A stretch of 64,000 nucleotides of DNA from Odobenus rosmarus divergens (GCF_000321225.1 NW_004450380.1:730068-794067), one strand, 5' to 3'. Positions 11,668-23,039 are shown, counted from the stretch's first letter. The notes: a model not told the origin generated them from the sequence alone. Made by a program: numbers and translations.

Positions 11668-11679
11668 AAAAGTTGCTCA
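11668..11679 (+). repeat. Left target-site duplication of the nested L1 (copy A)
   Basis: aaaagttgctca, repeated exactly at 13167-13178 after the second A tail. In copy B the pair is at 14132-14143 and 15630-15641. It splits an older L1 that otherwise reads through (gtgaaaagttgctcatcatc). Confidence 0.9.
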
Positions 11680-12896
11680 AAATGGATGAAAGACCTAAAT
11701 GTGAGACAGGAATCCATCAACATCCTTGAGGAGAACACAGGCAGCAACCTCTTCAACCTCAGCCATAGAAACTTCTTCCTAGACACATCACCAAAGGCAA
11801 GGGAAGCAAGGGCAAAAACAAACTATTGGGACTTCATCAAGATAAAAAGCTTTTGCACAGCAAAGGAAACAGTCAACAAAACCAAAAGACAACCGACAGA
11901 ATGGGAGAAGATATTTATTTGCAAATGACATATCAGATAAAGGGCTCGTATCCAAAATCTATAAAGAACTTATCAAACTCAACACCCAAAGAACAGATGA
12001 TCCAATCAAGAAATGGGCAGAAGACATGAACAGACATTTCTGCAGAGAAGACATCCAAATGGCCAACAGACACATGAAAAAGGGCTCAACATCGCTCGGC
12101 ATCAAGGAAATCCAAATCAAAACCTCAATGAGATACCACCTCACACCAGTCAGATTGGCTAAAATTAACAAGTCAGGAAACGACAGTTGTTGGCGAGGAT
12201 TCGGAGAAAGGGGAACCCTCCTACACTGTTGGTGGGAATGCAAGCTGGTACAGCCACTCTGGAAAACAGTATGGATTTTCCTCAAAAAGTTGAAAATAGA
12301 GCTACCAAATGATCCAGCAATTGCACTACTGGGTATTTACCCCAAAGATACAAATGTAGTGATCTGAAAGGTACATGCACCACAATGTTTATAGCAGCAT
12401 TGTCCACCATAGCCAAACTATGGAAAGAGCCAAGATGTCCATCAACAGATGAATGAATAAAGATGTGGTGTATATATATACAATGGAATATTATGCAGCC
12501 ATCAAAAACCCTAAAATCTTGCCATTTGCAACAATGTAGATGGAACTAGAGGGTATTATGCTAAGCAAAATAAGTCAATCAGAGAAAGACAAGTATCATA
12601 TGATCTCACTGATATGAGGAATTTGAGAAATAAGACAGAGGATCATAGGGGAAGGGAGGAAAAAAATGAAACAAGATGAAACCAGAGAGGGAGACAAACT
12701 GTAAGAGACTCTTAATCTCAGGAAACAAACTGAGGGTTGCTGGAGTGGTGGTGGGTGGGAGGGATGGGGTGGCTGGGTGATGGACGTTGGGGAGGGTATG
12801 TGCAATGGTGAGCACTGTGAATTGTGAAGACTGATGAATCACAGACCTGTACCTCTGAAACAAATAATACATTATATGTTAAAAAAAAAAAAAAAA
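11680..12896 (+). mobile_element. Young 5'-truncated L1: ORF2 C-terminus plus 3' UTR (copy A)
   Basis: Starts abruptly in the ORF2 C-terminal region. Conserved L1 ORF2 motifs are visible: [30 protein letters not shown] and LLHCWWECK. The frame is broken after 11928 by a small duplication giving atttattt, and again at 12365 by TGA where functional elements read on. No reverse-transcriptase or endonuclease region is present, so it is dead. A carnivoran L1 3' UTR follows (12590-12880) and ends in 16 A at 12881-12896. It belongs to the same insertion as the next feature. Confidence 0.9.
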
Positions 12897-13166
12897 GAAG
12901 AAGAAGAAGAAGATAGTAGGAAGGGAAAAATGAAGGGGGGAAATCGGAGGGGGAGACAAACCAGGAGAGACGATGGACTCTGAGAAACAAACTGAGGGTT
13001 CTAGAGGGGAGGGGGTGGGGGATGGGTTAGCCTGGTAATGGGTATCAAGGAGGCACGTATTGCATGGAGCCCTGGGTATTATACAGAAACAATGAATCAT
13101 GGATCACTACATCAAAAACTAATGATGTAATATATGGTGACTAACATAATAAAATAAAATTTAAAA
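12897..13166 (+). mobile_element. Second L1 3' UTR with its own A tail (copy A)
   Basis: After a GAA-rich linker (aagaagaagaag) comes another carnivoran L1 3' UTR: 'aaatcggagggggagacaaa', 'gagaaacaaactgagggttc', 'gatgtaatatatggtgacta' and an A tail reaching 13170. No target duplication separates it from the upstream unit. The one duplication flanks both, so they entered as one composite. Confidence 0.85.
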
Positions 13167-13178
13167 AAAAGTTGCTCA

Positions 13179-13844
13179 TCATCGTTAGGTATCAGAGAAA
13201 TGCAAATCCAAATCAAAACGAGATACTACTTCACACCTACTAGACTGGCTAAAATCAAGAAGACAGATAATAACAAGTGTCGACAAGGATGTGGAAAAAT
13301 TGGAGCCTCATGCTTTGCTAGTAGGAAAGTAGTGCAGCCGCTTTGGAAAAAAGTCTGACAATTTCTCCAAAGTTTCAACATAGAGTTACAGTATAACCCA
13401 GTAATTCCACTACTATGTATCTACCCAAGAGAAATGAAACATATCCCCACAAAACTATGTTCATGAATGTTCATAGCAGCATTAGTCATAATAGCCCCAA
13501 ACTGGCAACAACTTAAATGGACATCAACTAATAAATGGATGAATAAAATGTGATTATAACTCTATCTTTATATGTTGACAATGAAAACAAAAGACATACT
13601 GGTACATTCCATAAAATGGTTCAACCATGAGAACAGTCTGCTGAGTGAAAGAAGCCTGTCATGAAAGACAACAATTGTATGATTCCATTTGTGGGAAGTG
13701 TCCAGAATAGGCAAATCTATAGAGACAGAAAGATTAGTGGTTGCTTTGGGCTGAGGAGGTTGGGGGGCTCGTGGGGGGGGGGGTACTGTCAATGGGCATG
13801 GGGTTTCTTTGCTGTTCTAAAATTGACCAGTGTATAGTTGCGCA
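13179..13844 (+). mobile_element. Older L1 3' region (copy A, truncated by the duplication)
   Basis: 'atcagagaaatgcaaatcc', 'gagatactacttcacaccta' and 'ttcatagcagcattagtcat' are degenerate L1 ORF2 end and 3' UTR. It continues from the scrap just before 11668. The young L1 is inserted into it, giving a clear relative age. Confidence 0.85.
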
Positions 13845-14143
13845 AATTTGATATAGCTTGGCATTTTTCAGAAGATGCTTTCTAATCACATAGTAATGCA
13901 ATTCATGGAGGTGATTGTTTTCTTCAGTCTCTCTCCTTTCATTGGCCATGTATGAAGAATCAAAGGGAAGGCCTCAGGTCATAAGGAGCAATGGTCTGGT
14001 GGGCACTGAGAACCAGAAAGTTTGTAATGACTTGGTCTGTCCCCTTCATGTTGTAGATAATTAGACAGCAGGTGAGGAGAGAATGATCGCCTCATTTTTA
14101 GACATTAAGTTGCTTAATTACAAAGCATGTGAAAAGTTGCTCA

Positions 14144-15359
14144 AAATGGATGAAAGACCTAAATGTGAGACAGGAATCCATCAACATCCTTGAGGAGAAC
14201 ACAGGCAGCAACCTCTTCAACCTCAGCCATAGAAACTTCTTCCTAGACACATCACCAAAGGCAAGGGAAGCAAGGGCAAAAACAAACTATTGGGACTTCA
14301 TCAAGATAAAAAGCTTTTGCACAGCAAAGGAAACAGTCAACAAAACCAAAAGACAACCGACAGAATGGGAGAAGATATTTATTTGCAAATGACATATCAG
14401 ATAAAGGGCTAGTATCCAAAATCTATAAAGAACTTATCAAACTCAACACCCAAAGAACAAATGATCCAATCAAGAAATGGGCAGAAGACATGAACAGACA
14501 TTTTCTCGAGAAGACATCCAAATGGCCAACAGACACATGAAAAAGGGCTCAACATCGCTCGGCATCAGGGAAATCCAAATCAAAACCTCAAGGAGATACC
14601 ACCTCACACCAGTCAGATTGGCTAAAATTAACAAGTCAGGAAACGACAGTTGTTGGCGAGGATTCGGAGAAAGGGGAACCCTCCTACACTGTTGGTGGGA
14701 ATGCAAGCTGGTACAGCCACTCTGGAAAACAGTATGGATTTTCCTCAAAAAGTTGAAAATAGAGCTACCAAATGATCCAGCAATTGCACTACTGGGTATT
14801 TACCCCAAAGATACAAATGTAGTGATCTGAAAGGTACATGCACCACAATGTTTATAGCAGCATTGTCCACCATAGCCAAACTATGGAAAGAGCCAAGATG
14901 TCCATCAACAGATGAATGAATAAAGATGTGGTGTATATATATACAATGGAATATTATGCAGCCATCAAAAACCCTAAAATCTTGCCATTTGCAACAATGT
15001 AGATGGAACTAGAGGGTATTATGCTAAGCAAAATAAGTCAATCAGAGAAAGACAAGTATCATATGATCTCACTGATATGAGGAATTTGAGAAATAAGACA
15101 GAGGATCATAGGGGAAGGGAGGAAAAAAATGAAACAAGATGAAACCAGAGAGGGAGACAAACTGTAAGAGACTCTTAATCTCAGGAAACAAACTGAGGGT
15201 TGCTGGAGTGGTGGTGGGTGGGAGGGATGGGGTGGCTGGGTGATGGACGTTGGGGAGGGTATGTGCAATGGTGAGCACTGTGAATTGTGAAGACTGATGA
15301 ATCACAGACCTGTACCTCTGAAACAAATAATACATTATATGTTAAAAAAAAAAAAAAAA
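14144..15359 (+). mobile_element. Young 5'-truncated L1 ORF2/3' UTR (copy B)
   Basis: Duplicate of the element at 11680-12896. It carries its own differences at 14411, 14460, about 14504-14509, 14568 and 14592. One base is lost near 14505, which changes where the ORF2 remnant shifts frame (ctgcag in copy A, ctcgag in copy B). It ends in 16 A at 15344-15359. Confidence 0.9.
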
Positions 15360-15629
15360 GAAGAAGAAGAAGAAGATAGTAGGAAGGGAAAAATGAAGGG
15401 GGGAAATCGGAGGGGGAGACAAACCAGGAGAGACGATGGACTCTGAGAAACAAACTGAGGGTTCTAGAGGGGAGGGGGTGGGGGATGGGTTAGCCTGGTA
15501 ATGGGTATCAAGGAGGCACGTATTGCATGGAGCCCTGGGTATTATACAGAAACAATGAATCATGGATCACTACATCAAAAACTAATGATGTAATATATGG
15601 TGACTAACATAATAAAATAAAATTTAAAA
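15360..15629 (+). mobile_element. Second L1 3' UTR with A tail (copy B)
   Basis: Duplicate of 12897-13166, with no difference seen. It is followed by the right-hand target duplication at 15630-15641. Confidence 0.85.
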
Positions 15630-15641
15630 AAAAGTTGCTCA

Positions 15642-16402
15642 TCATCGTTAGGTATCAGAGAAATGCAAATCCAAATCAAAACGAGATACTACTTCACACC
15701 TACTAGACTGGCTAAAATCAAGAAGACAGATAATAACAAGTGTCGACAAGGATGTGGAAAAATTGGAGCCTCATGCTTTGCTAGTAGGAAAGTAGTGCAG
15801 CCGCTTTGGAAAAAAGTCTGACAATTTCTCCAAAGTTTCAACATAGAGTTACAGTATAACCCAGTAATTCCACTACTATGTATCTACCCAAGAGAAATGA
15901 AACATATCCCCACAAAACTATGTTCATGAATGTTCATAGCAGCATTAGTCATAATAGCCCCAAACTGGCAACAACTTAAATGGACATCAACTAATAAATG
16001 GATGAATAAAATGTGATTATAACTCTATCTTTATATGTTGACAATGAAAACAAAAGACATACTGGTACATTCCATAAAATGGTTCAACCATGAGAACAGT
16101 CTGCTGAGTGAAAGAAGCCTGTCATGAAAGACAACAATTGTATGATTCCATTTGTGGGAAGTGTCCAGAATAGGCAAATCTATAGAGACAGAAAGATTAG
16201 TGGTTGCTTTGGGCTGAGGAGGTTGGGGGGCTCGTGGGGGGGGGGGGTACTGTCAATGGGCATGGGGTTTCTTTGCTGTTCTAAAATTGACCAGTGTATA
16301 GTTGCGCAACTCTGTGAATAAACTAAAACACATTCAGTTGTATACTTTAATGAGAAAATTGTGTGTGAATTATGTCAGTAAAGCTGTTGCTTAAAAAAAA
16401 AT
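15642..16402 (+). mobile_element. Older L1 3' region, complete end (copy B)
   Basis: Same element as 13179-13844 but running to its natural end: 'cacattcagttgtatacttt', 'gtcagtaaagctgttgctt', then an A run at 16393-16401. It includes the G-run at 16237-16248, one base longer than in copy A. Confidence 0.85.
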
Positions 16403-16599
16403 CCTATCATAAAAGTCATATTTCAGCCTAGTCTGGAGCAAAGCAGAGAGATAGGAAGGGAAGGCCATTCAGGCAAAAGGGACAGAATATGCAGAGGCAT
16501 TCTTCCATATATACCTGGAGGACAACAGGAGGCTCAAGAGATGCGGGTGGAAGACTGAGCCCCAGAAAACTGAAATCACTTGCCAGAAATAATGGTAAA

Positions 16600-16715
16600 C
16601 CACTTGAAGTCAGAGTCTATACCTTATTCATCCTTGTGTCCCCAGCACCCAGCACAGAGAAGGCTTACCACAAGTTTTATCTGTCAGGTGAATGAACGAG
16701 TAAATGAATGCATAG
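16600..16715 (+). repeat. L2 3' end remnant
   Basis: 'cagagtctataccttattca', 'gtgtccccagcacccagcac' and a tgaatgaacgag end are the conserved 3' tail of LINE-2. The tRNA-free 5' flank 16425-16600 may be more old repeat. Confidence 0.6.
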
Positions 16716-16854
16716 GTGAGCTGAAGAATGAACTTTCAGTAATAAGTAATAATGCCTCAACTAGATGACACATCCTCTAACTCCTAGTTCATCTTTGTTG
16801 TGCTATGGCAGGCAAAAAGTTTTAGTCAGAATCAAGATGAAAGTAACTTCTTTT

Positions 16855-17055
16855 GGGGTGCCTGGGTGGCTCAGTCAGTTAAGCGTCCAACTCTTGATTT
16901 CAGCTCAGGTGATGATCTCTAGGTCGTGAGATCAAGCCCCGTGTCAGGCTCTGCACTGGGCATGGAACCTGCTTAAGTTTCTCTCTCTCCCTCTGCCTCT
17001 GCCCCTCCCCCTGCTCACACTCCCTCTCTTAGGAAAAAAAAAAAGAGAGAGAGAA
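16855..17055 (+). mobile_element. CAN-SINE
   Basis: 'ggggtgcctgggtggctcag', 'tgagatcaagccccgtgtca', CT-rich body and an A/GA tail. The 14 bp target duplication aag(t/a)aacttctttt lies at 16841-16854 and 17056-17069. Confidence 0.95.
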
Positions 17056-17094
17056 AAGAAACTTCTTTTATAATAATGTTTCTTTTTTTAGCAG

Positions 17095-17225
17095 TTAATT
17101 AATTAAAAATGTTCGATCAGTCTTTTTGTATTTTCCCACTCTAATAAGTGTGAAATGGTATCCCGTTGTGGTTTTAATTTGCATTTCCCTAATGATTAAT
17201 GATATTAAACCTCTTTCTGGGTGCT
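17095..17225 (-). repeat. Old L1 fragment, minus strand
   Basis: 'gtgtgaaatggtatcccgtt', 'gtggttttaatttgcatttc' and 'cctaatgattaatgatatt' are the antisense of the common L1 ORF2 3' segment. Confidence 0.65.
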
Positions 17226-17284
17226 TTCATGCCATCCATATACTTTTATCAGTTATATGCACTCCCAGACTGTAGTTCAAGATA

Positions 17285-17715
17285 CTGTCATCTCCACTGG
17301 TATTATTGCAAGGATGTCCTAACTGATTTCCCTTCCCCCTGTGTCTCCCCATTTTAGTCCCTTTGCAGCCAGAGGGACCCTGTTAAAACCCGTGTCAGAT
17401 CTTGTCACTCTTCTGATTACAACTGTCTGGTGGTTCCCTCTCTCAGTCCTGGGAAAAGGCAAAGTCCTTCCACTAATGTACAAGGTGAAGGTGCTACACA
17501 GTTTGACCCTCCTGTTCCTCTCTGTCTTCATCTCCTACTTTTCTTCCACATCACTCTGCTCTAGCTACACTAACTTCCTTGATGTTCCACAAACACATCA
17601 GATACACTCCTACTTCAGGGCCTTGGTACTTGCTGTTCCCTTTGTCTGAATACTATTCCCCATGATAGCCATGTGGATCACCAGCCTTCAGGTTGTTGCT
17701 CTAATATCTTCAGGG
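17285..17715 (+). repeat. LINE-2 fragment
   Basis: 'gcagccagagggaccctgtt', 'tggtggttccctctctcagt', 'atcactctgctctagctaca' and 'ttcagggccttggtacttgc' follow the L2 consensus order. The 102-codon open frame over it is incidental. Confidence 0.8.
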
Positions 17716-17780
17716 CTTCAGTGTCTCGCAGGCAGTTAGGGTCCCAGTAACTGGAAGGATGGGTGGGTAGAGAGGTTGCC

Positions 17781-17910
17781 AAGAGGTTAGACCTGAAGTC
17801 AGATTCTCACTTCACTACCTACTACATGGTGAACTTGGGCAAATTACTTCAGATGTCAAAGCCTCAGTTTTCTTATGTGTAAAATGAGGATAGATAAAAT
17901 TACCACTTTT
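17781..17910 (+). repeat. MIR, 5' half (split by SINEs)
   Basis: 'gaacttgggcaaattacttc', 'aaagcctcagttttcttatg' and 'taaaatgaggatag' are the MIR core. The rest of the element appears after the SINE pair at 18335-18420. Confidence 0.75.
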
Positions 17911-17929
17911 TAAAAAAATTTTTTTAAAA

Positions 17930-18101
17930 GGGTGCCTGGGTGGTTCAGTGGGTCAAGCATCTGCCTTCGCCTCAGGCTGTGATCCCAGGGTCCTGGGATC
18001 GAGCCCTGAGTGGGGCTCCCTGCTCAGCGGAGAGCCTGCTTCTCCCTTCCCTCTGCCTACCACTTTGCCTACTTGTGTTCTCTATCTCTCTGTCAAAAAA
18101 A
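17930..18101 (+). mobile_element. CAN-SINE, left arm of an inverted pair
   Basis: 'gggtgcctgggtggttcagt', 'gggatcgagccctgagtggg', body and a short A tail at 18095-18101. Its tail abuts the T-rich tail of the minus-strand SINE that follows. Confidence 0.93.
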
Positions 18102-18312
18102 TTTTTTTTTAAGATTTACTTATTTATTTTAGAGAGAGAGCCCACATGAGCAGGAGGGGGGCGCAGAGAGAGGGCGAGTGAGAGAGAATCTCAAGCAGAC
18201 TCCCTGCTGAGTGTGGAGCCCGACACGAGGCTCAATCCCATGACCCCAAGATCATGACCAGAGTTGAAATCAAGAGTCAGTCACTCAACTGACTGAGCCA
18301 CCCAGGTTCCCC
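18102..18312 (-). mobile_element. CAN-SINE, right arm of an inverted pair
   Basis: T run, 'gatttacttatttattttag', 'gaggctcaatcccatgaccc' and head 'gagccacccaggttcccc'. It probably inserted into the A tail of the preceding SINE. Tail-to-tail, the two could fold into a long hairpin in the SDCCAG8 pre-mRNA. Confidence 0.93.
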
Positions 18313-18334
18313 TAAAATGACTTTACAGCGTTTT

Positions 18335-18420
18335 GTAAAATTTGAGATAATCTATGTTAACCCTGTGGTACAGTACATGACATATAATAACTTGTCTATT
18401 AATGTTAATAACTGTTATTT
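18335..18420 (+). repeat. MIR, 3' half
   Basis: 'gagataatctatgttaaccc' and 'gtacagtacatgacatataa' continue the MIR consensus from 17910. The two SINEs are therefore younger insertions within it. Confidence 0.6.
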
Positions 18421-19429
18421 TTACTAACGTCTTGATGATTGCTCTTCACATTCTCCACCCTCACCTCTTTCTCCTGACTATGTTCTATTTTATCTAGTTG
18501 CTTTCCGGAGTCATAATAACTGAATATGATGTTTTTGGTATCACCTGGCCAGTCATCTGAGCTTACAGTAATCTAGCTTCAGAGCTAGATTATTTTGCAT
18601 TATCATTTTGCGTTACATGTTTATCAAATGTGTCTCACTGTGAACTCTTACTGAGCTTCAGTTCAGTTAAAACCCCAAATGACATAGGTCTGGCTGTCCT
18701 ACATTGGACCGTAAATATAGGTATTTGCATTTGTCTCTGAAAGTTGATTAGTTTGTTTGGACCTATTGTGTCAGCTGGTCTGAACCTCTTTGGATTCTGT
18801 TTTGACATCTCACCATAATAAATTAGTCCTCTCTAGTCTGTGTCACAGGCACATTTGATCAGCACATCATCGGTTTCCTTAGTAAAGTCAGTGGTTTAAA
18901 CAGTTTGGCACACATAGCGGGGCAGAACCCAGTGGCCTGTAGCTGGAAACCCCCCCCATAGCTGGATATTTTCATTCTGTCTTCCATATGTTTGCTTAAA
19001 CTCATGGTTTATTTTCTTGTTTGAGAACCAGACCATTTCCTTTTTCAAATCAAAGCACGTTGACTTTTGTACTTGTACCACTATGTACAAGTAGTGCACA
19101 TGGGCCTAACTGAGCCATATGACAGATTCGATTGATGGCAAATACTCAGGAAATTAGGCATAGATCACTAAGAAATCAAAGCGCCTTCGTAAATGGGGAT
19201 CATATTTATAACTGGCAGGATTTAAACTTGTGTTGGGAAGCTCCCAGTGGATGGCGGATGGGCCTGCGTGAAATTCCAGTTTCTTTATCTAAATAATCCG
19301 AATAGACTAAACTGGAAATTTGAGGAATTTGACTCTAAAACCATTTTTTCAGATTTCTTCTGTTCAACTATTGACCTACTGTCCTTTTAAAAGCATGTTT
19401 GTATACGTAGGTCAAATCATTATGCTGTA

Positions 19430-19763
19430 CAGTTGACCCTGAAACACCATGGGTTTGAACTCCTCTGGCCCACTTATGCATGGATTTTTTTTTTTGATAA
19501 ATACAGTACAGTCCTATAAATGTATTTTATCTTCCTTATGATTTTCTTAATAACATTTTTTTCTCTAGCTTACTTTATTGTAAGAACAGTATATAATACA
19601 TAGAACATACAAAATATGTTAATCAACTGTTTGATTTGGTAAGACTTCTGGTCAGCAGTAGGCTTTTAATAGTGAAGTTTTGGGGAAATCAAAAGTTATA
19701 TGTGGATTTTCAACTTTGTCAGGGGCCGGCACCCCTAACTCCCACATTGTTCAAGATCAACAG
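19430..19763 (+). mobile_element. MER2 (Tigger-type Tc1/mariner) transposon remnant
   Basis: Complete-length 334 bp copy with recognisable terminal inverted repeats (cagttgaccctgaaacacc / ttgttcaagatcaacag) and TA on both sides (19428-19429, 19764-19765). Internal landmarks are 'gggtttgaactcctctggcc' and 'agtaggcttttaatagtgaa'. It is non-autonomous with no transposase frame. Confidence 0.85.
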
Positions 19764-19829
19764 TAATACCATGTCATATGTCAATTTTATCTCAATAAAA
19801 AAATGTTCCATCCTAATCATTACCCTCTA

Positions 19830-19990
19830 TTTATCTGTTCAATGCCTACTTCATTTTTCTTAATAAAAATGAGTGAGGGCAAGAATTATGTTACTTTTCT
19901 AATTGTCACAGCATCTAAATTATGAAAAGCTGTATATATACATAGAGTTGTGGTGATTGAATAGATGGTCAATAAGTTGGATAGATGAAT
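19830..19990 (+). repeat. Possible L2 3' end
   Basis: 'gcctacttcatttttctta' and 'gagggcaagaattatgttac' followed by a tgaatagatgg...gatgaa tail fit an eroded L2 end. Weak. Confidence 0.3.
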
Positions 19991-21440
19991 TTACTCCTTT
20001 GTATGTGGATGTTGTTAATGAAAAGAATCATACTCAAAATATTTATTAATTAAAGCATCTACTTTACATTGGAAGCTTCTTGCCAAATTAATAGAAAATA
20101 TAGGTTATTTTTGAGTTAAAGTGAAGTACAATAAATTCTTAAGTTCCCCAAATAGAATTTTACAGAAATATTTCTGTAACTCACAGCTAAAGTGAATTTT
20201 CTAAAAACTCCCCATAAGGTGAGATCACGTACGCCATGTCTCAGTACAGAAGGATTTTTTTTTTCAATCAGTTATGTCTCTAAAAATAAACCCAGTTTTG
20301 TTGTTAAAATTTGCTGTTTCCTCTTCACATAAGAATGTCTCATTAATTTCGGTGAAAACCGTCCAACAAGATAAGGTTAAATTGGCCAGTTTTCCAGTGG
20401 AGGAGAATCCATTTTGTGTCCCGAGCAGAGTAGCAGCTAAGAGGTGAGTCGAAGACAGACATGCTGTTTCAGTGGTCAGAGTATTTTGAATCCAAGCATT
20501 AACTGTTCAGGGAAGAGGTTTGGATGCTCTAGGTGTGTTTTCAGTAAAACTCTACCTGTCTTACTGTCTTTAGAGTTTTATAGCCAGAGCGTTGATGTGG
20601 ATGTTCTCTGTCATCAGGTACACCCAGGAGTAACAGAAAGTGGGGAGGTGGTAAAAGGGGGTGACCTCTCGGAGGTCCAGTATATTTGGATGGGACAGAA
20701 AAGGTGCTGTATTCCCTCATCTGTACTGTTAAGTGGTCTAGACTCCTTAGGTGGGGGTTTCCTCTTCTCAGTCATTTCAAACTGATGTGAAAAATTAAAA
20801 TATGATTTCCTATAAAATGAAATCATTCAGTTTCAAGTGAAAGGCTGGGAGATCTTGAATAGGTCTAAATGTTTGAGAAAAGAAATATGTTCTTTTGCCC
20901 TAGCACCTATACTAAACAGTAATACTGATAAAAATAAAATCTAATAAAATACATTTTTTAATTAAGAACTGATATATATGGTCTTATGAAACTAGTTTTA
21001 CAAAGGGGGATCTGAGTCTTAAATTTGTTCTGATTGTCAGAGATTGACAGAATTTAACTAATAGGAGCATACATAGAGCACAAAGAAAAACTTCTTGTTG
21101 AATAACAGTTCTCAGAAAAACAGATTATGTGTTTTCTTTATTGCATTTAAAAAATTAATTATTGCCAGTAGAAGCTTGTTGATGCTTTTTAACTGAGTTA
21201 GCATTGTGATTTGGCATAATTCCACGTTTGAATGGAAATGGGATTCGGTGAAGAATCTAAAGCCTGGGTTCTAGTCCAGCTGAGTGAACTTCAGTGGGTT
21301 GTTTGATTTGATCCCACTGGCCCCCCAGTGTTCCCATTTGTAAAGTGACAGGATAGCTGGGCAACTTCTATCTCTCACTGTACCGTTTTTTTAAGGCCTG
21401 TATTTTTATTAAAATCTTGATGTGAACAGGGGAGTTAACA

Positions 21441-21480
21441 CCCAAATGTTTTAGGGTCCTCCCAAATGTTTTAGGTTCCT
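21441..21480 (+). repeat. 20 bp perfect-period tandem duplication
   Basis: Two units beginning cccaaatgttttagg, with one mismatch between them. Confidence 0.9.
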
Positions 21481-23039
21481 TTTGGTAGGAGCACATTTTA
21501 GAAATATAATCAGTGCAGTATTTAAGGAAGAGGAATTTTATTTGATAAATTAAAGAATGCACATCGAGGTCCTGAAAGTTAGGTGCAAAATAACGCTGAA
21601 GCTTTCTTGTGTTTTCCCTTTAGGAATCAGAGTATTTTTTAACTGATGCTTTTCTGACAACTCCTAAAAAAGTAACATTGAGTATAAGAGTTTTAATTTG
21701 TGCTTGCTGAACAATAGTAAAAATGTGTGCCTTATCTAAGAGACATAATATAAGTTTTGCCACAATTGCCTGCTTTTCTACTAAGAATAAATGGGCTGGT
21801 TTATTTTCACACAATTTTTAATAGCTGACACAATAACTGAAAAACCGTGCTTACTGCTGGGATAGCAGCAGATTTGTTAACTCGTTTTCTTTGGAAATTA
21901 TAATTTGGTAGTTGTCTGTACTTCTACATCTACTCAAAACAATTTTTGGCTTTAGAAAAGCATACTTGAATATTGGTATTCCTGCATTTATGGTTGAAAA
22001 AAATTACATTTGAAGCATAAATAGAAAATATAGAAAACTGTTGGAATTCTGTGTTGCTTTATGCCAATAGAAGCCAATAGAATGGAAGCCTTTATGCTGC
22101 AATTCATGTAAGGTAATAGTGTCAACTATGAAAAGATTTTCAGAAATTCACTATTTAACTTAGGATGATAAATTATATCCTTGATGTCTTTTAAGTATTT
22201 TTAATCTCATAATGGGAACTGAAGGCATTGTAAATACATTTAATAATAAAAAGATGTTTTCTAAACCATAAATACATAATAAACTTCACACATTTAAATT
22301 TAGTTATAATTTTTCCTACAGCAAAACCAGATAAAACTTTTAGAATAGCAATATTTTCAGTCCATTTCAATTTATTTATCTTTATAGATAGTGAAATCAT
22401 CTTATCTTACTTGAAAATGCCTTTCATTCTCTCGTTTATTGAAATTGTTTTAGTGTGGTTTTATATTTAGCCTTATTTTTTATTAGTGTTTAGTTCCGTT
22501 TCTAGCCATGGGGAATGCTGCAGTAGCAACGACACTGTAATTAGTAGTGGGCAATATGACCAAAGTTATTTTAATCTTGTATTTCAGTGTATTTTCAACT
22601 GAATTATTTTATCAGAAAATATTAATAGCATTAGTATTCAGAGATACACAGAACAAGATGTCCCAAAATATAGAAATGTAATGTGAAAATTATAGTTAGA
22701 TTTCATTTAACATGAATCCTGGAGGCTTAATATTAATACTTAAGAGATTTTCTGGCTATAAATTTTTACAAGAACTAAACGAGAGTATTGCAGTAATTTC
22801 GGTTATTTACTATAGCACAGATGCTTGTAAATTTGAGGAGGTAATGATATGAAAAACTAGATGTATCATTGGGTTTGTTTTTTTATCAAAATGATAGGAA
22901 ATTAGTTTATATTTTAATAGTTATAAAGGACAAGAAAGTGTGAAATTAAGAGTGGACAGATTGGAGATGTATATGTGTATGTAATTGTCTGGCCATCTGG
23001 ATTATATACATGCATATATAAAATATGTAATATACATAC

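Larger units (their letters stand above)
11381..13844. repeat. Tandem duplication, copy A (2,464 bp)
   Basis: First of two head-to-tail copies. It starts in unique sequence at 'aatttgatatagcttggcat' and ends inside the 3' part of an old L1 at 'gttgcgcaa'. The junction with copy B has only a 2 bp overlap (aa) between the two breakpoints. The copies differ at a few bases within 11947-12129 and by one G in the G-run near 13772. I saw no other difference, so the event is very recent or an assembly artefact. Confidence 0.93.
13845..16308. repeat. Tandem duplication, copy B (2,464 bp)
   Basis: Second copy, offset by 2,464 bp, or 2,463 bp between about 14505 and the G-run at 16237-16248. Beyond 16308 the old L1 3' end continues (ctctgtgaataaac... 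to the A run at 16393-16401). Copy B therefore has the original right-hand context and copy A has the original left-hand context. Confidence 0.93.

Noticed and set aside
12026..12367. 113-117 codon open frames here and at 14477-14830
   Set aside because: They are the C-terminal ORF2 remnant of a truncated L1; motifs such as LLHCWWECK and the premature stop show a dead retrotransposon, not a host gene.
12596..13100. Several minus-strand frames of 69-90 codons, repeated at 15059-15563
   Set aside because: They are antisense to L1 3' UTRs and A tails; their poly-Phe and Pro-rich translations are artefacts of repeat composition.
17341..17649. 102-codon frame with hydrophobic stretches
   Set aside because: Lies entirely in an L2 fragment; the apparent membrane segments come from CT-rich L2 sequence.
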